Source: Hyphomicrobiales bacterium (GTDB lineage Bacteria > Pseudomonadota > Alphaproteobacteria > Rhizobiales > Beijerinckiaceae). Taken from it: a DNA stretch of 64,000 nucleotides. Every line of letters begins with the position of its first letter. Positions within the stretch are counted from its first letter, which is position 1. The notes beneath the pieces are model-generated. The model saw only the letters and a program-made list of their open reading frames with translations, did not search any database and had not been told where the DNA came from. Below are positions 26,860 to 35,706 of the stretch, one piece after another. The translations under genes were made by a program, and so were the position numbers. The stretch lies in assembly GCA_930633495.1 (NCBI GenBank), contig CAKNFJ010000001.1:4301001-4365000 (forward strand). The letters are read 5' to 3'.

Positions 26860-27578
26860 GCAATGGCGTCGAGAACGGGACGATCGTCCGGTTGTCGCGG
26901 GTCGATGCCCGGGTCGAGCCGCATGACTGGGCTTTCGCGCGCGAGAACGCCGGGGCGATCGAGACGCACTGGGCCAGGATCAGCGCCGGCAAGCCGTCGA
27001 TGTTCAACGGTCGCGTCATGCTGCAGCACCGCGCCGCGATCCGCGGCGGGGTGTTCGAGGCCGGCTATTTCGAGACGGATTACGCCGCCTTCCTGACCTG
27101 GCGCGACGTCGGCCATCCCGGCCCGGCCATCCGCAACGGCTTCGCCATGGCGGCGCTCAGGGCCAATGACGGCGCGTTTCTCTGCGGGAAGATGGGCAAC
27201 CATACGGCCAATGCCGGCAAGGTCTATTTCGCCGCCGGCACGCCCGATCGGGAGGACGTCCGCTCCGACGGTACGCTCGATCTCGCCGGCAGCGTCACCC
27301 GCGAACTCTCGGAGGAGACGGGCTTGCGGCTGGATGAGCTCAGCGTCGGCGAGGGCTGGATGGCCGTGATCGAGCAGGGGCGCGTCGCCTTCATGCGCGA
27401 GGTTCGCATCGATCTGCCCGCCGAGACGGCGCGCGGGCTGATGCTGGAGCGGATGAAGCACCTCGAAGAGGAGGAACTCTCCGATATCGTGATCGTGCGC
27501 GATCTGGCGGGGAGCGAAAAGCACGACATGCCGCCCTTCATGCGCCGCTATCTCGCACATATCTTCGACGGTGACTGA
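26856..27578 (+). CDS. Nudix hydrolase-like protein
   Basis: 240 residues, GTG start overlapping the phzF-like stop. The catalytic half of the Nudix box is intact in RELSEETGL (REUXEEXGU), around residue 150. The preceding half of the box is not canonical: the Gly and Glu expected 14 and 8 residues before the Arg are Val and Leu. The protein is longer than minimal Nudix domains, with an extra N-terminal region of about 80 residues. Hydrolysis of a nucleoside-diphosphate derivative is likely but substrate unknown. Confidence 0.82.
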   Translation: MSNGVENGTIVRLSRVDARVEPHDWAFARENAGAIETHWARISAGKPSMFNGRVMLQHRAAIRGGVFEAGYFETDYAAFLTWRDVGHPGPAIRNGFAMAALRANDGAFLCGKMGNHTANAGKVYFAAGTPDREDVRSDGTLDLAGSVTRELSEETGLRLDELSVGEGWMAVIEQGRVAFMREVRIDLPAETARGLMLERMKHLEEEELSDIVIVRDLAGSEKHDMPPFMRRYLAHIFDGD

Positions 27579-27605
27579 TCCCGCCCGCCTTCCGAAAGCA
27601 ATCCG

Positions 27606-29693
27606 ATGAGCTCTGCCGAGACCGCCTATCCCGAAGCCTTGCTGCTTCCGGCGGAAAATCCCTTTGCCACGCGCTGGGAGACGCCGTTCCGCCTGCCGCC
27701 CTTCGCAGCGATCAGGCCGGACCATATCCGCCCGGCCTTCGACGCGGCGCTGGCCAAGCACAAGGCCGAGATCGCGGCGATCGTGTCGGACAAGGCCGTT
27801 CCGGACTTCGCCAACACGATCGAGGCGCTGGAACGGGCAGGGCGGGCGCTGAGCCGCGTTGGCGGCGTGTTCTACAACCTAACCGGGGCCGACACGAACG
27901 AGGCGCTGCAGGCGATCGAGCGCGAGATGTCGCCGATCACCTCGCGGCACTGGTCCGCGATCATGATGGATGAGGGGCTGTTCGCGCGCGTCGATGCGGT
28001 CAACGCCAAGAGCGATGCGCTCGGGCTCGATGCCGAGCAGGCGCGGCTTCTGGAGCGGAGCTACAAGGGCTTCATCCGCTCGGGTGCGAAACTGAACGCC
28101 GAGGACAAGAAGCGCCTCGCAGCCATCAATGAGCGACTGGCGGGGCTCGGCACGCAGTTCAGCCAGAACGTGCTGAAGGACGAATCCTCCTACGCCCTCT
28201 TCATCGAGGACGAGGTCGGCCTTGCCGGCCTGCCGGAATTCGTGAAGGCGGCGATGGCGCGCGCGGCCGCCGACCGCGGCAAGCCGGGCCAGCATGCGGT
28301 GACGCTGTCGCGCTCGATCATCGAGCCCTTCCTGACTTTCTCGACTCGCCGGGACCTGCGCGAGGAAGCCTTCATCGCCTGGAGCAAGCGTGGCGAGAAT
28401 GGTGGGGAGAGCGACAACCGCGCCATCGTCGCCGAGATGGTGAAGCTCAGGGCCGAGAAGGCGAAGCTTCTGGGCTATCCGACCTTTGCGCATTTCAAGC
28501 TCGACGACGCCATGGCGAAGACGCCGGAACATGTGCGCGGGTTGCTCGAACTGGTCTGGAAGCCGGCCAAGGCGCGGGCGGCGCGCGAGGCGGCGGATCT
28601 TGCGACACTCGCCCAGAACGAGGGCGAGAACGGCGCGATCCGACCCTGGGACTGGCGCCACTATGCCGAGAAGGTTCGGCAGAAGACCTATGCGCTCGAC
28701 GAGGCCGTGCTGAAGCCCTATCTGCAGCTCGATCGCGTGCGGCAGGCGGCCTTCGACGTGGCCGGCAAGCTGTTCGGCCTGTCCTTCGCTGAGCGGCCTG
28801 AGCTTGCGGGCTATCACCCGGATGTCCGCATCTTCGAGGTGACGGAGACCGCGAGCGGGCGCCATATCGGCCTGTTTCTCGGCGATTATTTCGCCCGCTC
28901 CTCGAAGCGTTCGGGCGCCTGGATGAGCGCTTTCCGGGGGCAGCGCAAGCTCGATGGCGAAACCCGGCCGATCATCGTCAATGTCTGCAATTTCGCGAAG
29001 CCGGCGGAGGGCAAGCCGGCGCTGCTCTCGCTCGACGATGCGCGCACGCTGTTCCACGAGTTCGGCCATGCGCTGCATGGGCTGCTCTCGGATGTGACCT
29101 ATGGCTCGCTCGCCGGCACGGCGGTCGCGCGCGATTTCGTCGAGTTGCCCTCGCAGCTCTACGAGCACTGGTTCCTGACGCGCGAGGTGATGCGGGAGTA
29201 TTGCCTGCATGCCGAGACGGGGGAGCCGATCCCGGAGGCCCTGATCGAGAAGATCGAGAAGGCCCAGACCTTCAATCAGGGCTTCGCCACTGTGGAATAC
29301 ACCTCCTCGGCGCTGGTCGATCTCGCCTTCCATTCGCTGGAGGAACCGGCGGAGGTCGATCCGCTCGCCTTCGAGGCGGCGGAGCTTCAGCGCCTCGGCA
29401 TGCCGGCCGAGATCACCATGCGCCACCGCACGCCGCACTTCACCCATGTCTTCTCGGGCGACGGCTATTCGGCCGGCTATTACAGCTATCTCTGGTCCGA
29501 GGTGATGGACGCCGATGCCTTCAACGCCTTCACCGAGACGGGCGACGTGTTCTCGCCCGCTGTCGCGGAGAAGTTGAAGCGCTACATCTATTCGGCCGGC
29601 GACACGCGCGAGGCGGCCGAGGCCTACACGCTCTTCCGCGGCCGGCTGCCAACACCGGACGCGCTGCTGGATAAGCGGGGGCTGGCGGCCTGA
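27606..29693 (+). CDS. M3 family zinc metallopeptidase (oligopeptidase A/Dcp-like)
   Basis: 695 residues, the normal size for oligopeptidase A and dipeptidyl carboxypeptidase. The zinc motif HEFGH is at about residues 483-487 in TLFHEFGHALHGLL; the third ligand Glu and substrate-binding Tyr/His lie in HVFSGDGYSAGYYSYLW. No signal peptide, so cytoplasmic breakdown of short peptides. Sequence alone does not separate PrlC from Dcp activity with certainty, so no symbol is given. Confidence 0.93.
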   Translation: MSSAETAYPEALLLPAENPFATRWETPFRLPPFAAIRPDHIRPAFDAALAKHKAEIAAIVSDKAVPDFANTIEALERAGRALSRVGGVFYNLTGADTNEALQAIEREMSPITSRHWSAIMMDEGLFARVDAVNAKSDALGLDAEQARLLERSYKGFIRSGAKLNAEDKKRLAAINERLAGLGTQFSQNVLKDESSYALFIEDEVGLAGLPEFVKAAMARAAADRGKPGQHAVTLSRSIIEPFLTFSTRRDLREEAFIAWSKRGENGGESDNRAIVAEMVKLRAEKAKLLGYPTFAHFKLDDAMAKTPEHVRGLLELVWKPAKARAAREAADLATLAQNEGENGAIRPWDWRHYAEKVRQKTYALDEAVLKPYLQLDRVRQAAFDVAGKLFGLSFAERPELAGYHPDVRIFEVTETASGRHIGLFLGDYFARSSKRSGAWMSAFRGQRKLDGETRPIIVNVCNFAKPAEGKPALLSLDDARTLFHEFGHALHGLLSDVTYGSLAGTAVARDFVELPSQLYEHWFLTREVMREYCLHAETGEPIPEALIEKIEKAQTFNQGFATVEYTSSALVDLAFHSLEEPAEVDPLAFEAAELQRLGMPAEITMRHRTPHFTHVFSGDGYSAGYYSYLWSEVMDADAFNAFTETGDVFSPAVAEKLKRYIYSAGDTREAAEAYTLFRGRLPTPDALLDKRGLAA

Positions 29694-29702
29694 GCCGTCA
29701 GC

Positions 29703-29844
29703 GTCATTCTTGTCTGTCGATTGGCTGGCGGTTGAGACTGGCTCGCGGGGCTCGGACGAAGCGCAGACCCGAGAACCTCCGGACGCACAAAGTGCCGGAG
29801 CCTCGTTCGGGCAAGAGATGGTCGGGTCAAGCCCGACCATGAGG
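29703..29844. repeat. Composite palindromic intergenic repeat, copy 3 (diverged)
   Basis: A longer, degraded copy. CGTCATTCTTG at the left, GGACGAAGCGCAGACCCGAG in the middle and ATGGTCGGGTCAAGCCCGAC at the right match parts of the other copies. The central palindrome is expanded and the ends no longer mirror each other exactly. Confidence 0.65.
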
Positions 29845-30072
29845 ATGCGGTGCTCGCCGTCGCTCTCGTGCTTCTGGAGCGGGGGCTTTTCCAGAGAGCG
29901 GCCCATGCGCACAGCGGCATTGCATGCCGCAATGCGCGTGGGATGACGTGCTCGATTCCGGTGGATGACGCCGGCGCGATCTGGCGCCGGCCCGTGTCTT
30001 GCTTTCATCTGCTCTTCCGGTGCGGTCGCTTCCCCCGGCGACCTGGAGCGACGCTCCGGGCTTCTTGGTGAC

Positions 30073-30120
30073 GATCGCGTTTGATCGTCCTCGCGCGAAC
30101 CGCGCGAGGACGGCGCGATC
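30073..30120 (+). promoter_or_regulatory. Structured 5' leader of the UraA-like permease
   Basis: Nested perfect helices: outer GATCGCG (30073-30079) with CGCGATC (30114-30120), inner CGTCCTCGCGCG (30086-30097) with CGCGCGAGGACG (30101-30112) closed by AAC. The asymmetric internal loop is TTTGAT on the 5' side and a single G on the 3' side. It ends 16 bases before the permease ATG, next to the GGGGGAG ribosome binding site. No T-tract follows, so it is not a simple terminator; a riboswitch or RNA-based translational control element is possible. Confidence 0.5.
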
Positions 30121-30136
30121 CTGGGGGAGCGATGCG

Positions 30137-31408
30137 ATGGGCTATTTTCCGAACTGGACCCTGAAGACTTCCGGCGCGGTGATGCCGGATGAACGGCTGC
30201 CGACAGGGCAGACGGTGATCGCCGGCTTACAGCATGTCGTCGCGATGTTCGGCTCGACGGTGCTGGCGCCGGTGCTGATGGGCTTCGACCCGAATGTGGC
30301 TATCTTCTTCTCGGGCATCGCGACGCTGCTGTTCTTCGTCATCACGCGTGGGCAACTGCCGAGCTATCTCGGCTCCTCCTTCGCCTTCATCGGGGTGGTC
30401 ATCGCGGCGACCGGCTATGCCGGCTCCGGCCCCAACCCGAATATCGGCGTCGCGCTGGGCGGCATCATCGCCTGCGGTGCGGTCTATGCCGTGATCGGCC
30501 TGGTCGTGCAGGGCGTCGGCACGGCCTGGATCGAGAAGCTGCTGCCCCCGGTCGTCACGGGCGCCGTGGTGGCCGCGATCGGCCTCAACCTGACCTCGGT
30601 CGCGATCAGCATGATCTCGGCCAGCCCCTATACCAAGTGGATCGCGCTGTTCACGGTGGTCTCGGTGGCACTGGTCGCGGTCTATGGACGCGGCCTGCCG
30701 CAGCGCCTGCCGGTGCTGATCGGCGGGCTTGCCGCCTACATCCTCTACGCATTGACGGCGTCGAGTTTCGGCGCGCCGACGATCGATTTCGGCAAGATCG
30801 GCGCGGCGGCCTGGTTCGGCCTGCCGCAATTCGTGGCGCCGGTCTTCGACATGAAGGCGATCACGCTGATCGTGCCGGTCGCGATCATCCTGGTCGCGGA
30901 GAATCTCGGCCATATCAAGGGAATCTCGGTGATGACCGGCCGCAACTTCGACCATCTGATCGGCCGCGGTTTCTTCGCCGATGGTCTCGGCACCATGATC
31001 GCCGGCTCCGGCGGCGGCACGGGCGTCACCACCTATGCCGAGAACATGGGCGTGATGGCGGTGACGCGGGTCTATTCGACGCTGGTCTTCGTCGCTGCCG
31101 GTATCATCGCGCTCCTGCTCGGCTTCTCGCCGAAATTCGGCGCGGTGATCGGCACGATTCCCGTCGCGGTTCTGGGCGGCCTCGCCGTCGTCGTCTTCGG
31201 CCTGATCGCCGCGACGGCCGGCCGGATCTGGGTCGAGAACAAGGTCGACTTCTCCGAGCCGAAGAACCTGATCACGGTGGCGACCGCGCTGATTCTCGGC
31301 GCGGGCGACCTGAAGCTGCCGATCTTCGGTTACGAGCTCGGCGGAATCGGCACCGCGACCTTCGGCGCGATCGTGCTCTATCACCTGCTGAACCGCCGTA
31401 CGGCCTGA
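30137..31408 (+). CDS. UraA-like nucleobase:cation symporter (NCS2/NAT family)
   Basis: 423 residues with about 12-14 hydrophobic segments. The NAT signature is present as ENMGVMAVTR inside GGTGVTTYAENMGVMAVTRVYS, and the preceding LVAENLGHIKGIS carries the Glu of the substrate site, as in UraA and RutG. This favours uracil or related pyrimidines, though xanthine or urate cannot be excluded; the urate genes are 6 kb away. GGGGGAG lies about 8 bases before the ATG used; an upstream in-frame extension would run through the structured leader. Confidence 0.9.
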   Translation: MGYFPNWTLKTSGAVMPDERLPTGQTVIAGLQHVVAMFGSTVLAPVLMGFDPNVAIFFSGIATLLFFVITRGQLPSYLGSSFAFIGVVIAATGYAGSGPNPNIGVALGGIIACGAVYAVIGLVVQGVGTAWIEKLLPPVVTGAVVAAIGLNLTSVAISMISASPYTKWIALFTVVSVALVAVYGRGLPQRLPVLIGGLAAYILYALTASSFGAPTIDFGKIGAAAWFGLPQFVAPVFDMKAITLIVPVAIILVAENLGHIKGISVMTGRNFDHLIGRGFFADGLGTMIAGSGGGTGVTTYAENMGVMAVTRVYSTLVFVAAGIIALLLGFSPKFGAVIGTIPVAVLGGLAVVVFGLIAATAGRIWVENKVDFSEPKNLITVATALILGAGDLKLPIFGYELGGIGTATFGAIVLYHLLNRRTA

Positions 31409-31466
31409 CGATCCACAGCGCGGCGAAGCCTTTTTCGTCGCGTTTGAAAAATCTGTCACAGATGGG

Positions 31467-31494
31467 TGGACAGGGGGCGGGGCCTTTGCTACAC
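31467..31494 (+). promoter_or_regulatory. Candidate promoter of tRNA-Lys
   Basis: TGGACA at 31467-31472 and CTACAC at 31489-31494 with a 16-base spacer, about 53 bases before the mature tRNA. The pattern fits alphaproteobacterial housekeeping promoters; assignment is by eye. Confidence 0.4.
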
Positions 31495-31547
31495 GCCCCC
31501 TGCCTGACGCGGCCGACGCCGCTGACCGGCGACGCTTCGTGGCGTAT

Positions 31548-31623
<76 letters not shown>

Positions 31624-31740
31624 CGACATTTCCCTGACATTGCTGAATAGACGACTCGCTGAGGTGGGTGGCTGCGCCGCATCTTCGCCGGCTTCGCGGC
31701 TGTGCTATCGTCGTTGCACGGCGGCGGAGCGAGCGGCAGC

Positions 31741-32397
31741 GTGGACGAAATCGAGTTGGTGCTTCGGCTGCTGGCCGGTCTGGCGGCGGGCCTCGTGGTC
31801 GGCTGGCAGAGGACCGTCCAGCGCAAGAGCGCAGGATTGCGGACTTTCGGCCTGGTCGGAATCGGGACGGCGGCGGCTGCGAGCCTGTTCAGCGAGACGC
31901 TCCATCCCGATGCGGCAAGCCGTGTCGTTCAAGGCGTGCTGACGGGCATCGGCTTTCTCGGTGCGGGCCTCATCATCCACCGCAATGGCGAGACGATGCC
32001 GCATGGCCTGACCACCGCGGCGGCGATCTGGGTCACCGCAGCGCTGGGCTGTTCCGCCGGGTTGGGAAAATGGCTGGTGACGCTGACGGCCACGGCTCTG
32101 GCGCTTATCCTGCTCGTCATCGACCATTCCCTGGAGCGCCGGTTGCACCCCTGGCCCCGGACGACGATGCTTCTCGCCCGCCTGAATAAGCGGCGGCACC
32201 TCCGGGAAGGGCGTGGCGGAGCCTTTCGATGGCTCGGGCGTTTCCGTCCGAAAGGACGAATTTCGCATGATGCAGTTGAATCGAGGCCTTGCCGCCGCGC
32301 CGACGCCCACGCCGGCCATCCCCAACCCGCCGCCGGAGGCCCCGCCGCTGACGCCGGGCGAGGTGCCGCCGGCTCCTCCCATCGAATCGCCACCTGA
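31741..32397 (+). CDS. MgtC/SapB family membrane protein
   Basis: 218 residues from the GTG chosen (V-D-E-I-E-L-V-L-R-L-L); a GTG 39 bases upstream is also in frame. The MgtC hallmark GWQRTVQRKSAGLRTFGLVGIGTA and VLTGIGFLGAGLIIHRNGE are clear, with four to five hydrophobic segments to about residue 145. The remaining 70 residues are basic and low in complexity, and the last 131 bases overlap a proline-rich frame, so the true C-terminal functional limit is doubtful. Family members act in magnesium limitation and membrane-potential homeostasis. Confidence 0.85.
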   Translation: MDEIELVLRLLAGLAAGLVVGWQRTVQRKSAGLRTFGLVGIGTAAAASLFSETLHPDAASRVVQGVLTGIGFLGAGLIIHRNGETMPHGLTTAAAIWVTAALGCSAGLGKWLVTLTATALALILLVIDHSLERRLHPWPRTTMLLARLNKRRHLREGRGGAFRWLGRFRPKGRISHDAVESRPCRRADAHAGHPQPAAGGPAADAGRGAAGSSHRIAT

Positions 32398-32524
32398 CGA
32401 GGCGCCGCAAGGCATCCCGACCGAGCCGCCGCCGGAATTACCGCCGAACGCGCCGCCCGAGGCTCCCCCGGCGACGCCGATCGACCTGCCGCCGGCGCGC
32501 GATCCACGCCAGCCGCAGGAATAG
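32267..32524 (+). CDS. Proline-rich small protein with PPxxPP repeats
   Basis: 85 residues from ATG at 32267 with AAGGA about 10 bases upstream. After MMQLNRGLAA the protein is almost entirely Pro/Glu/Ala with repeated P-P-E-A-P-P and P-P-x-x-P-P units. It overlaps the 3' end of the MgtC gene in another frame. Such regions can be envelope-spanning or disordered linkers; no signal peptide is evident. It could also be a composition artefact, so reality is uncertain. Confidence 0.45.
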   Translation: MMQLNRGLAAAPTPTPAIPNPPPEAPPLTPGEVPPAPPIESPPDEAPQGIPTEPPPELPPNAPPEAPPATPIDLPPARDPRQPQE

Positions 32525-32540
32525 CGCCCCGGCGTGGAGC

Positions 32541-33929
32541 TTATACGGCCGGTGCTTCGCCTGAGCCGATGTCCCAGTAGAGACCGGCCATGGCGACGAG
32601 GCCCTCGCGGGCGATGGCGGTGGGCAGATGCTCGTCCGGGGCGTGCTGCGAGCAGCCCGGATAGGAATGCGGCACCCAGATCGTGCGCAGCTTCAGGATT
32701 TCGGCGAAGATGTCGTTGGGCAGCGAGCCGCCGAGATTGGGCAACAGCGCGGGCTTCTTGCCGGTGCTCTTCGCGATCGAATCGATAGTGAAGCGGACCC
32801 AGGCATCGTCGGGATCGAGCCGGGTGGCGCCGAAACGCTCGGTGCCGGGCATGACGATCTCGACCATGTCGAAGCCGTGGCGGTCGAGATGGCGGCGCAG
32901 CGCAGGCGCGACGTCGCGCGGATCGATGCCGACGACGAAGCGCAAGGCGACGCGGGCCCAGGCGCTGGGGGGCACGGCGTTGACCGGCGTTTCGGGCACG
33001 CCGGATTTCATCGCCAGCACGTCGAAGGAGCACCAGCCGAAGACCTGCTCGGCCGGGGAGAGGCCGGGCTCGCCCCAGTTCGGATCGATGGTCGGGCCGT
33101 TGGGGCCGCCATCGACCTCGCAATCGGCCAGAGCCCGGCGCACCGACGCCGGAAGCTCCTTCGGCACCCATTCATGGATGCGGATCTGCCCGGTGGGGGA
33201 GGTGATCGAGGCGATGGCATGGGCGAGCTGGATCGCCGGGTCCGAGAGGATGCCGCCCCAGTTGCCGGAATGATGACCGCCTTCGCGCGCGGTGATCTGC
33301 AGGTCGAAGGTGATGACGCCGCGCGCACCGAGGAAGACGGTCGGTCGTTCGGCATTGAGGCGCGGCCCGTCCGAGGCGATCAGGATATCGGCCTTCAGCA
33401 GCTCCGCCTCGTCCTCGCAGAGCTCGCGCAGGCCCGGCGAGCCGGATTCCTCGCCCATCTCGATCAGGTACTTGGCGTTGAAGCCGAGCTTGCCGCGGGT
33501 CTCCAGCACGGCGCGCAGGCCGTTGATGTTGATGAGATGCTGGCCCTTGTTGTCGACGACGCCGCGCCCGTACCAGCGGCCGTCCCGCTCAGTCAGCTTC
33601 CAGGGCGAGAGGCCCTCGCTCCATTGCGCGTCGAGGCCGCGGATGACGTCGCCATGGCCATAGCCGATGATGGTCGGCAAGGCCGGATCCTCGATGCGCT
33701 CGGCATAGAGGAAGGGGCCGCGCGCCTTCGCATGGGTGAGAGTGCGGCAGGTGAAGCCGAGGGATTCGAGCAGCGGCTGCATCTCCTGATCGAGATAGTC
33801 GCCAAGGACGGGCGCGCGGTCCGGGTTCTGGCTTTCGGTCGGGATCGCAACGAGGCGGCCGAGGTCGTCCTTCATGCGGCCTGAATCGAAGTAGTCCTGG
33901 GCTTTCGCGATCGCCTGTGCGCGGGTCAT
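32541..33929 (-). CDS. M20 family metallopeptidase
   Basis: 462 residues. Dinuclear zinc peptidase of the ArgE/DapE/CPG2 superfamily. Visible: IIGYGHGDVIRG, with His-x-Asp metal ligands; GRGVVDNKGQHLININGL, the bridging Asp region; LIEMGEESGSPGL with the catalytic Glu-Glu; and the lid domain from about 215 to 330. Substrate unknown; carnosine-type dipeptides or N-acyl amino acids are typical. Start at MTRAQAIAKA is chosen, with MTGDHE 7 codons upstream as an alternative. Confidence 0.9.
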   Translation of the reverse strand: MTRAQAIAKAQDYFDSGRMKDDLGRLVAIPTESQNPDRAPVLGDYLDQEMQPLLESLGFTCRTLTHAKARGPFLYAERIEDPALPTIIGYGHGDVIRGLDAQWSEGLSPWKLTERDGRWYGRGVVDNKGQHLININGLRAVLETRGKLGFNAKYLIEMGEESGSPGLRELCEDEAELLKADILIASDGPRLNAERPTVFLGARGVITFDLQITAREGGHHSGNWGGILSDPAIQLAHAIASITSPTGQIRIHEWVPKELPASVRRALADCEVDGGPNGPTIDPNWGEPGLSPAEQVFGWCSFDVLAMKSGVPETPVNAVPPSAWARVALRFVVGIDPRDVAPALRRHLDRHGFDMVEIVMPGTERFGATRLDPDDAWVRFTIDSIAKSTGKKPALLPNLGGSLPNDIFAEILKLRTIWVPHSYPGCSQHAPDEHLPTAIAREGLVAMAGLYWDIGSGEAPAV

Positions 33930-34066
33930 GGTCTCGTGGTCTCCCGTCATTCTTGCGGACACAGTGCCGGTGGACGTGAGCGAACGCCAGTGCCAAGAGA
34001 GCCGGGCGCGCCATGCCCGCCGGGCAGGGCGGGCGCCTCGACGACCGACAGGGCTCTTCCGACCGC

Positions 34067-35470
34067 ATGACGATGATTCCGCATCCGCACCAGCTCGTCG
34101 CGCGCGATGCGATCCTCGCGGCGCGGGCGAAGGGCGCGGCCGGCTTCCTGCTCGGCGACCTCACCGGCCTCGGCAAGACGCTCTCGGCCTGGCTCGCGCT
34201 CTCAGGCATGCCGGAAGAAGAGGTGCTGGTGATCTGCCCGAAGGGCGCGATCCCGCAATGGCGTCGCACTATGGCGTTATCCGGCCTGCCGGCGAAGCGG
34301 GTGACGCTGATGAATTTCGAGAAGACGAAATCGCTGCTTGCGCCCGTCGCGGACAGCCGGAAGCGCTCGACGCGGGCGAAGAACAACGAACTGGCCAAGC
34401 ATGGCCGGCCGAAGCGCGTCTGGCCGCTCGTGGTGATCGACGAGGCGCATCGCATCCGCAATCCGAACTCGCAGCAGGGGCTGGTCTGCCGGCAGATGGC
34501 GGAAGCGGCCGATTTCGCCATCTATATGAGCGCGACGGCCGGACAATCGCCGCACGAGCTCTCCTATCTCGCGCCGTTGCTCGCGAAGGCGGCCGGCATG
34601 CCCAGCGCCGATCTCGACGGTTTTCGCGTGCTGATGAAGCGCCTGAAGATCGGCAGGGCCAAGGGGCGCTGGAAGAACTGGAGCTGGGAGCCGAACGAGG
34701 CCGACCGGAAGCTGATGGCCGACCTCCTCTATCGTGGTGCGAACGCGATCGGGCTGCGCCGCCGGCCCGAGGAGATCGCCGGCTGGCCGGAGGTGCAGCG
34801 CGAGTTGGCGCCGGTCGCGCTCGATACGCCGGCGCGCAGGCTCTACGATGCGACCTGGCGCGAGTTCCGCAAGGAGCTGGGTTTGGCCGGCGGCTCGACC
34901 CGCAAGCCGCAGGGCTGGGCCGCCGATCTGCGCTTCCGGCAGAAGGCGAGCCTGCTCCGCATCCCTGGCACGGCGGATTTCTGCGAGGACCTGCTCGGCA
35001 ATGACGAGCAGGTCGCGATCTCCGTCGCTTTCCTCGAGACCAGCGCCATGCTGGCCGAGGCGCTCAAGGGGCGCGGCTGGCGTGTCGGAGAGATCAATGG
35101 CGAGCATACGGGGCCGCAGAACGAGGACACCCGCATTGCCTTTCAGACCGGCGCGCTCGATGCGGTGATTTTCACCGTCACCGAATCGATCTCGCTGCAT
35201 CGCGGCGAGATGCCGGGCGGCGAGCGTGAGCGGGCGCTGGTGATCCACGACATGCGCCACAGCGCGATCCAGCTCCAGCAGATCGAGGGCCGCTGCCATC
35301 GCGACGGCCAGCATGCCACGATCTTCTACACCTATGCCGAGGATACGGTGGAGGAGGCGATCGCCGGTACTGTGATCCAGCGCATGGCGGCGATGGAGGG
35401 GCTGGCGGGAGACGATACGCGGATGCTCGACGCGATCGCGGAGATCGTCGAGGGACGGGCGACTGCCTGA
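34067..35470 (+). CDS. Compact SNF2-type DEAD/DEAH helicase, phage-like
   Basis: 467 residues holding only the two RecA-like motor lobes. Motif I LGDLTGLGKTLSAWLAL, motif Ia ICPKGAIPQWRR, motif II VVIDEAHRIRNPNS, motif III YMSATAGQS; in lobe two FTVTESISLHRGE (motif V) and LQQIEGRCHRDGQHATIFY (motif VI). This is the SNF2/RapA arrangement without accessory chromatin or zinc domains, and such minimal versions are frequent in phages and plasmids. No phage genes adjoin it. Probably an ATP-dependent DNA translocase; role unknown. Start at MTMIPHPHQ sits right before the Q-motif-like helix. Confidence 0.85.
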   Translation: MTMIPHPHQLVARDAILAARAKGAAGFLLGDLTGLGKTLSAWLALSGMPEEEVLVICPKGAIPQWRRTMALSGLPAKRVTLMNFEKTKSLLAPVADSRKRSTRAKNNELAKHGRPKRVWPLVVIDEAHRIRNPNSQQGLVCRQMAEAADFAIYMSATAGQSPHELSYLAPLLAKAAGMPSADLDGFRVLMKRLKIGRAKGRWKNWSWEPNEADRKLMADLLYRGANAIGLRRRPEEIAGWPEVQRELAPVALDTPARRLYDATWREFRKELGLAGGSTRKPQGWAADLRFRQKASLLRIPGTADFCEDLLGNDEQVAISVAFLETSAMLAEALKGRGWRVGEINGEHTGPQNEDTRIAFQTGALDAVIFTVTESISLHRGEMPGGERERALVIHDMRHSAIQLQQIEGRCHRDGQHATIFYTYAEDTVEEAIAGTVIQRMAAMEGLAGDDTRMLDAIAEIVEGRATA

Positions 35471-35485
35471 GGGCGAGGTCGACGC

Positions 35486-35644
35486 TCAGTTCCGGGCGCG
35501 CTCGCCGAGTTCCTTCGCGCCCTCGACCGATGAATGCGTCAGCCGGACGATGCTGTTCCAGGCATCGCGGGTATAGGCGCCCTGATGGACGATGGCGTCG
35601 TAGCCGACGACCAGCACGATGACGATCAGAAGCAGGCGGAACAC
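35486..35644 (-). CDS. Small single-pass membrane protein (52 codons)
   Basis: Reading the minus strand from GTG at 35644 gives 52 residues: a hydrophobic segment F-R-L-L-L-I-V-I-V-L-V-V-G at residues 2-14, then an amphipathic tail ending K-E-L-G-E-R-A-R-N before TGA at 35486. GGGAG lies seven bases upstream of the GTG, a strong ribosome binding site. It faces the helicase gene with 15 bases between stops. Family not recognised. Confidence 0.6.
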   Translation of the reverse strand: MFRLLLIVIVLVVGYDAIVHQGAYTRDAWNSIVRLTHSSVEGAKELGERARN

Positions 35645-35706
35645 GGATTCTCTCCCTTTCTCCCGCGCATCAACGTGGCGGGAGGAGGGAGGTTCCGAGC
35701 AGATGC

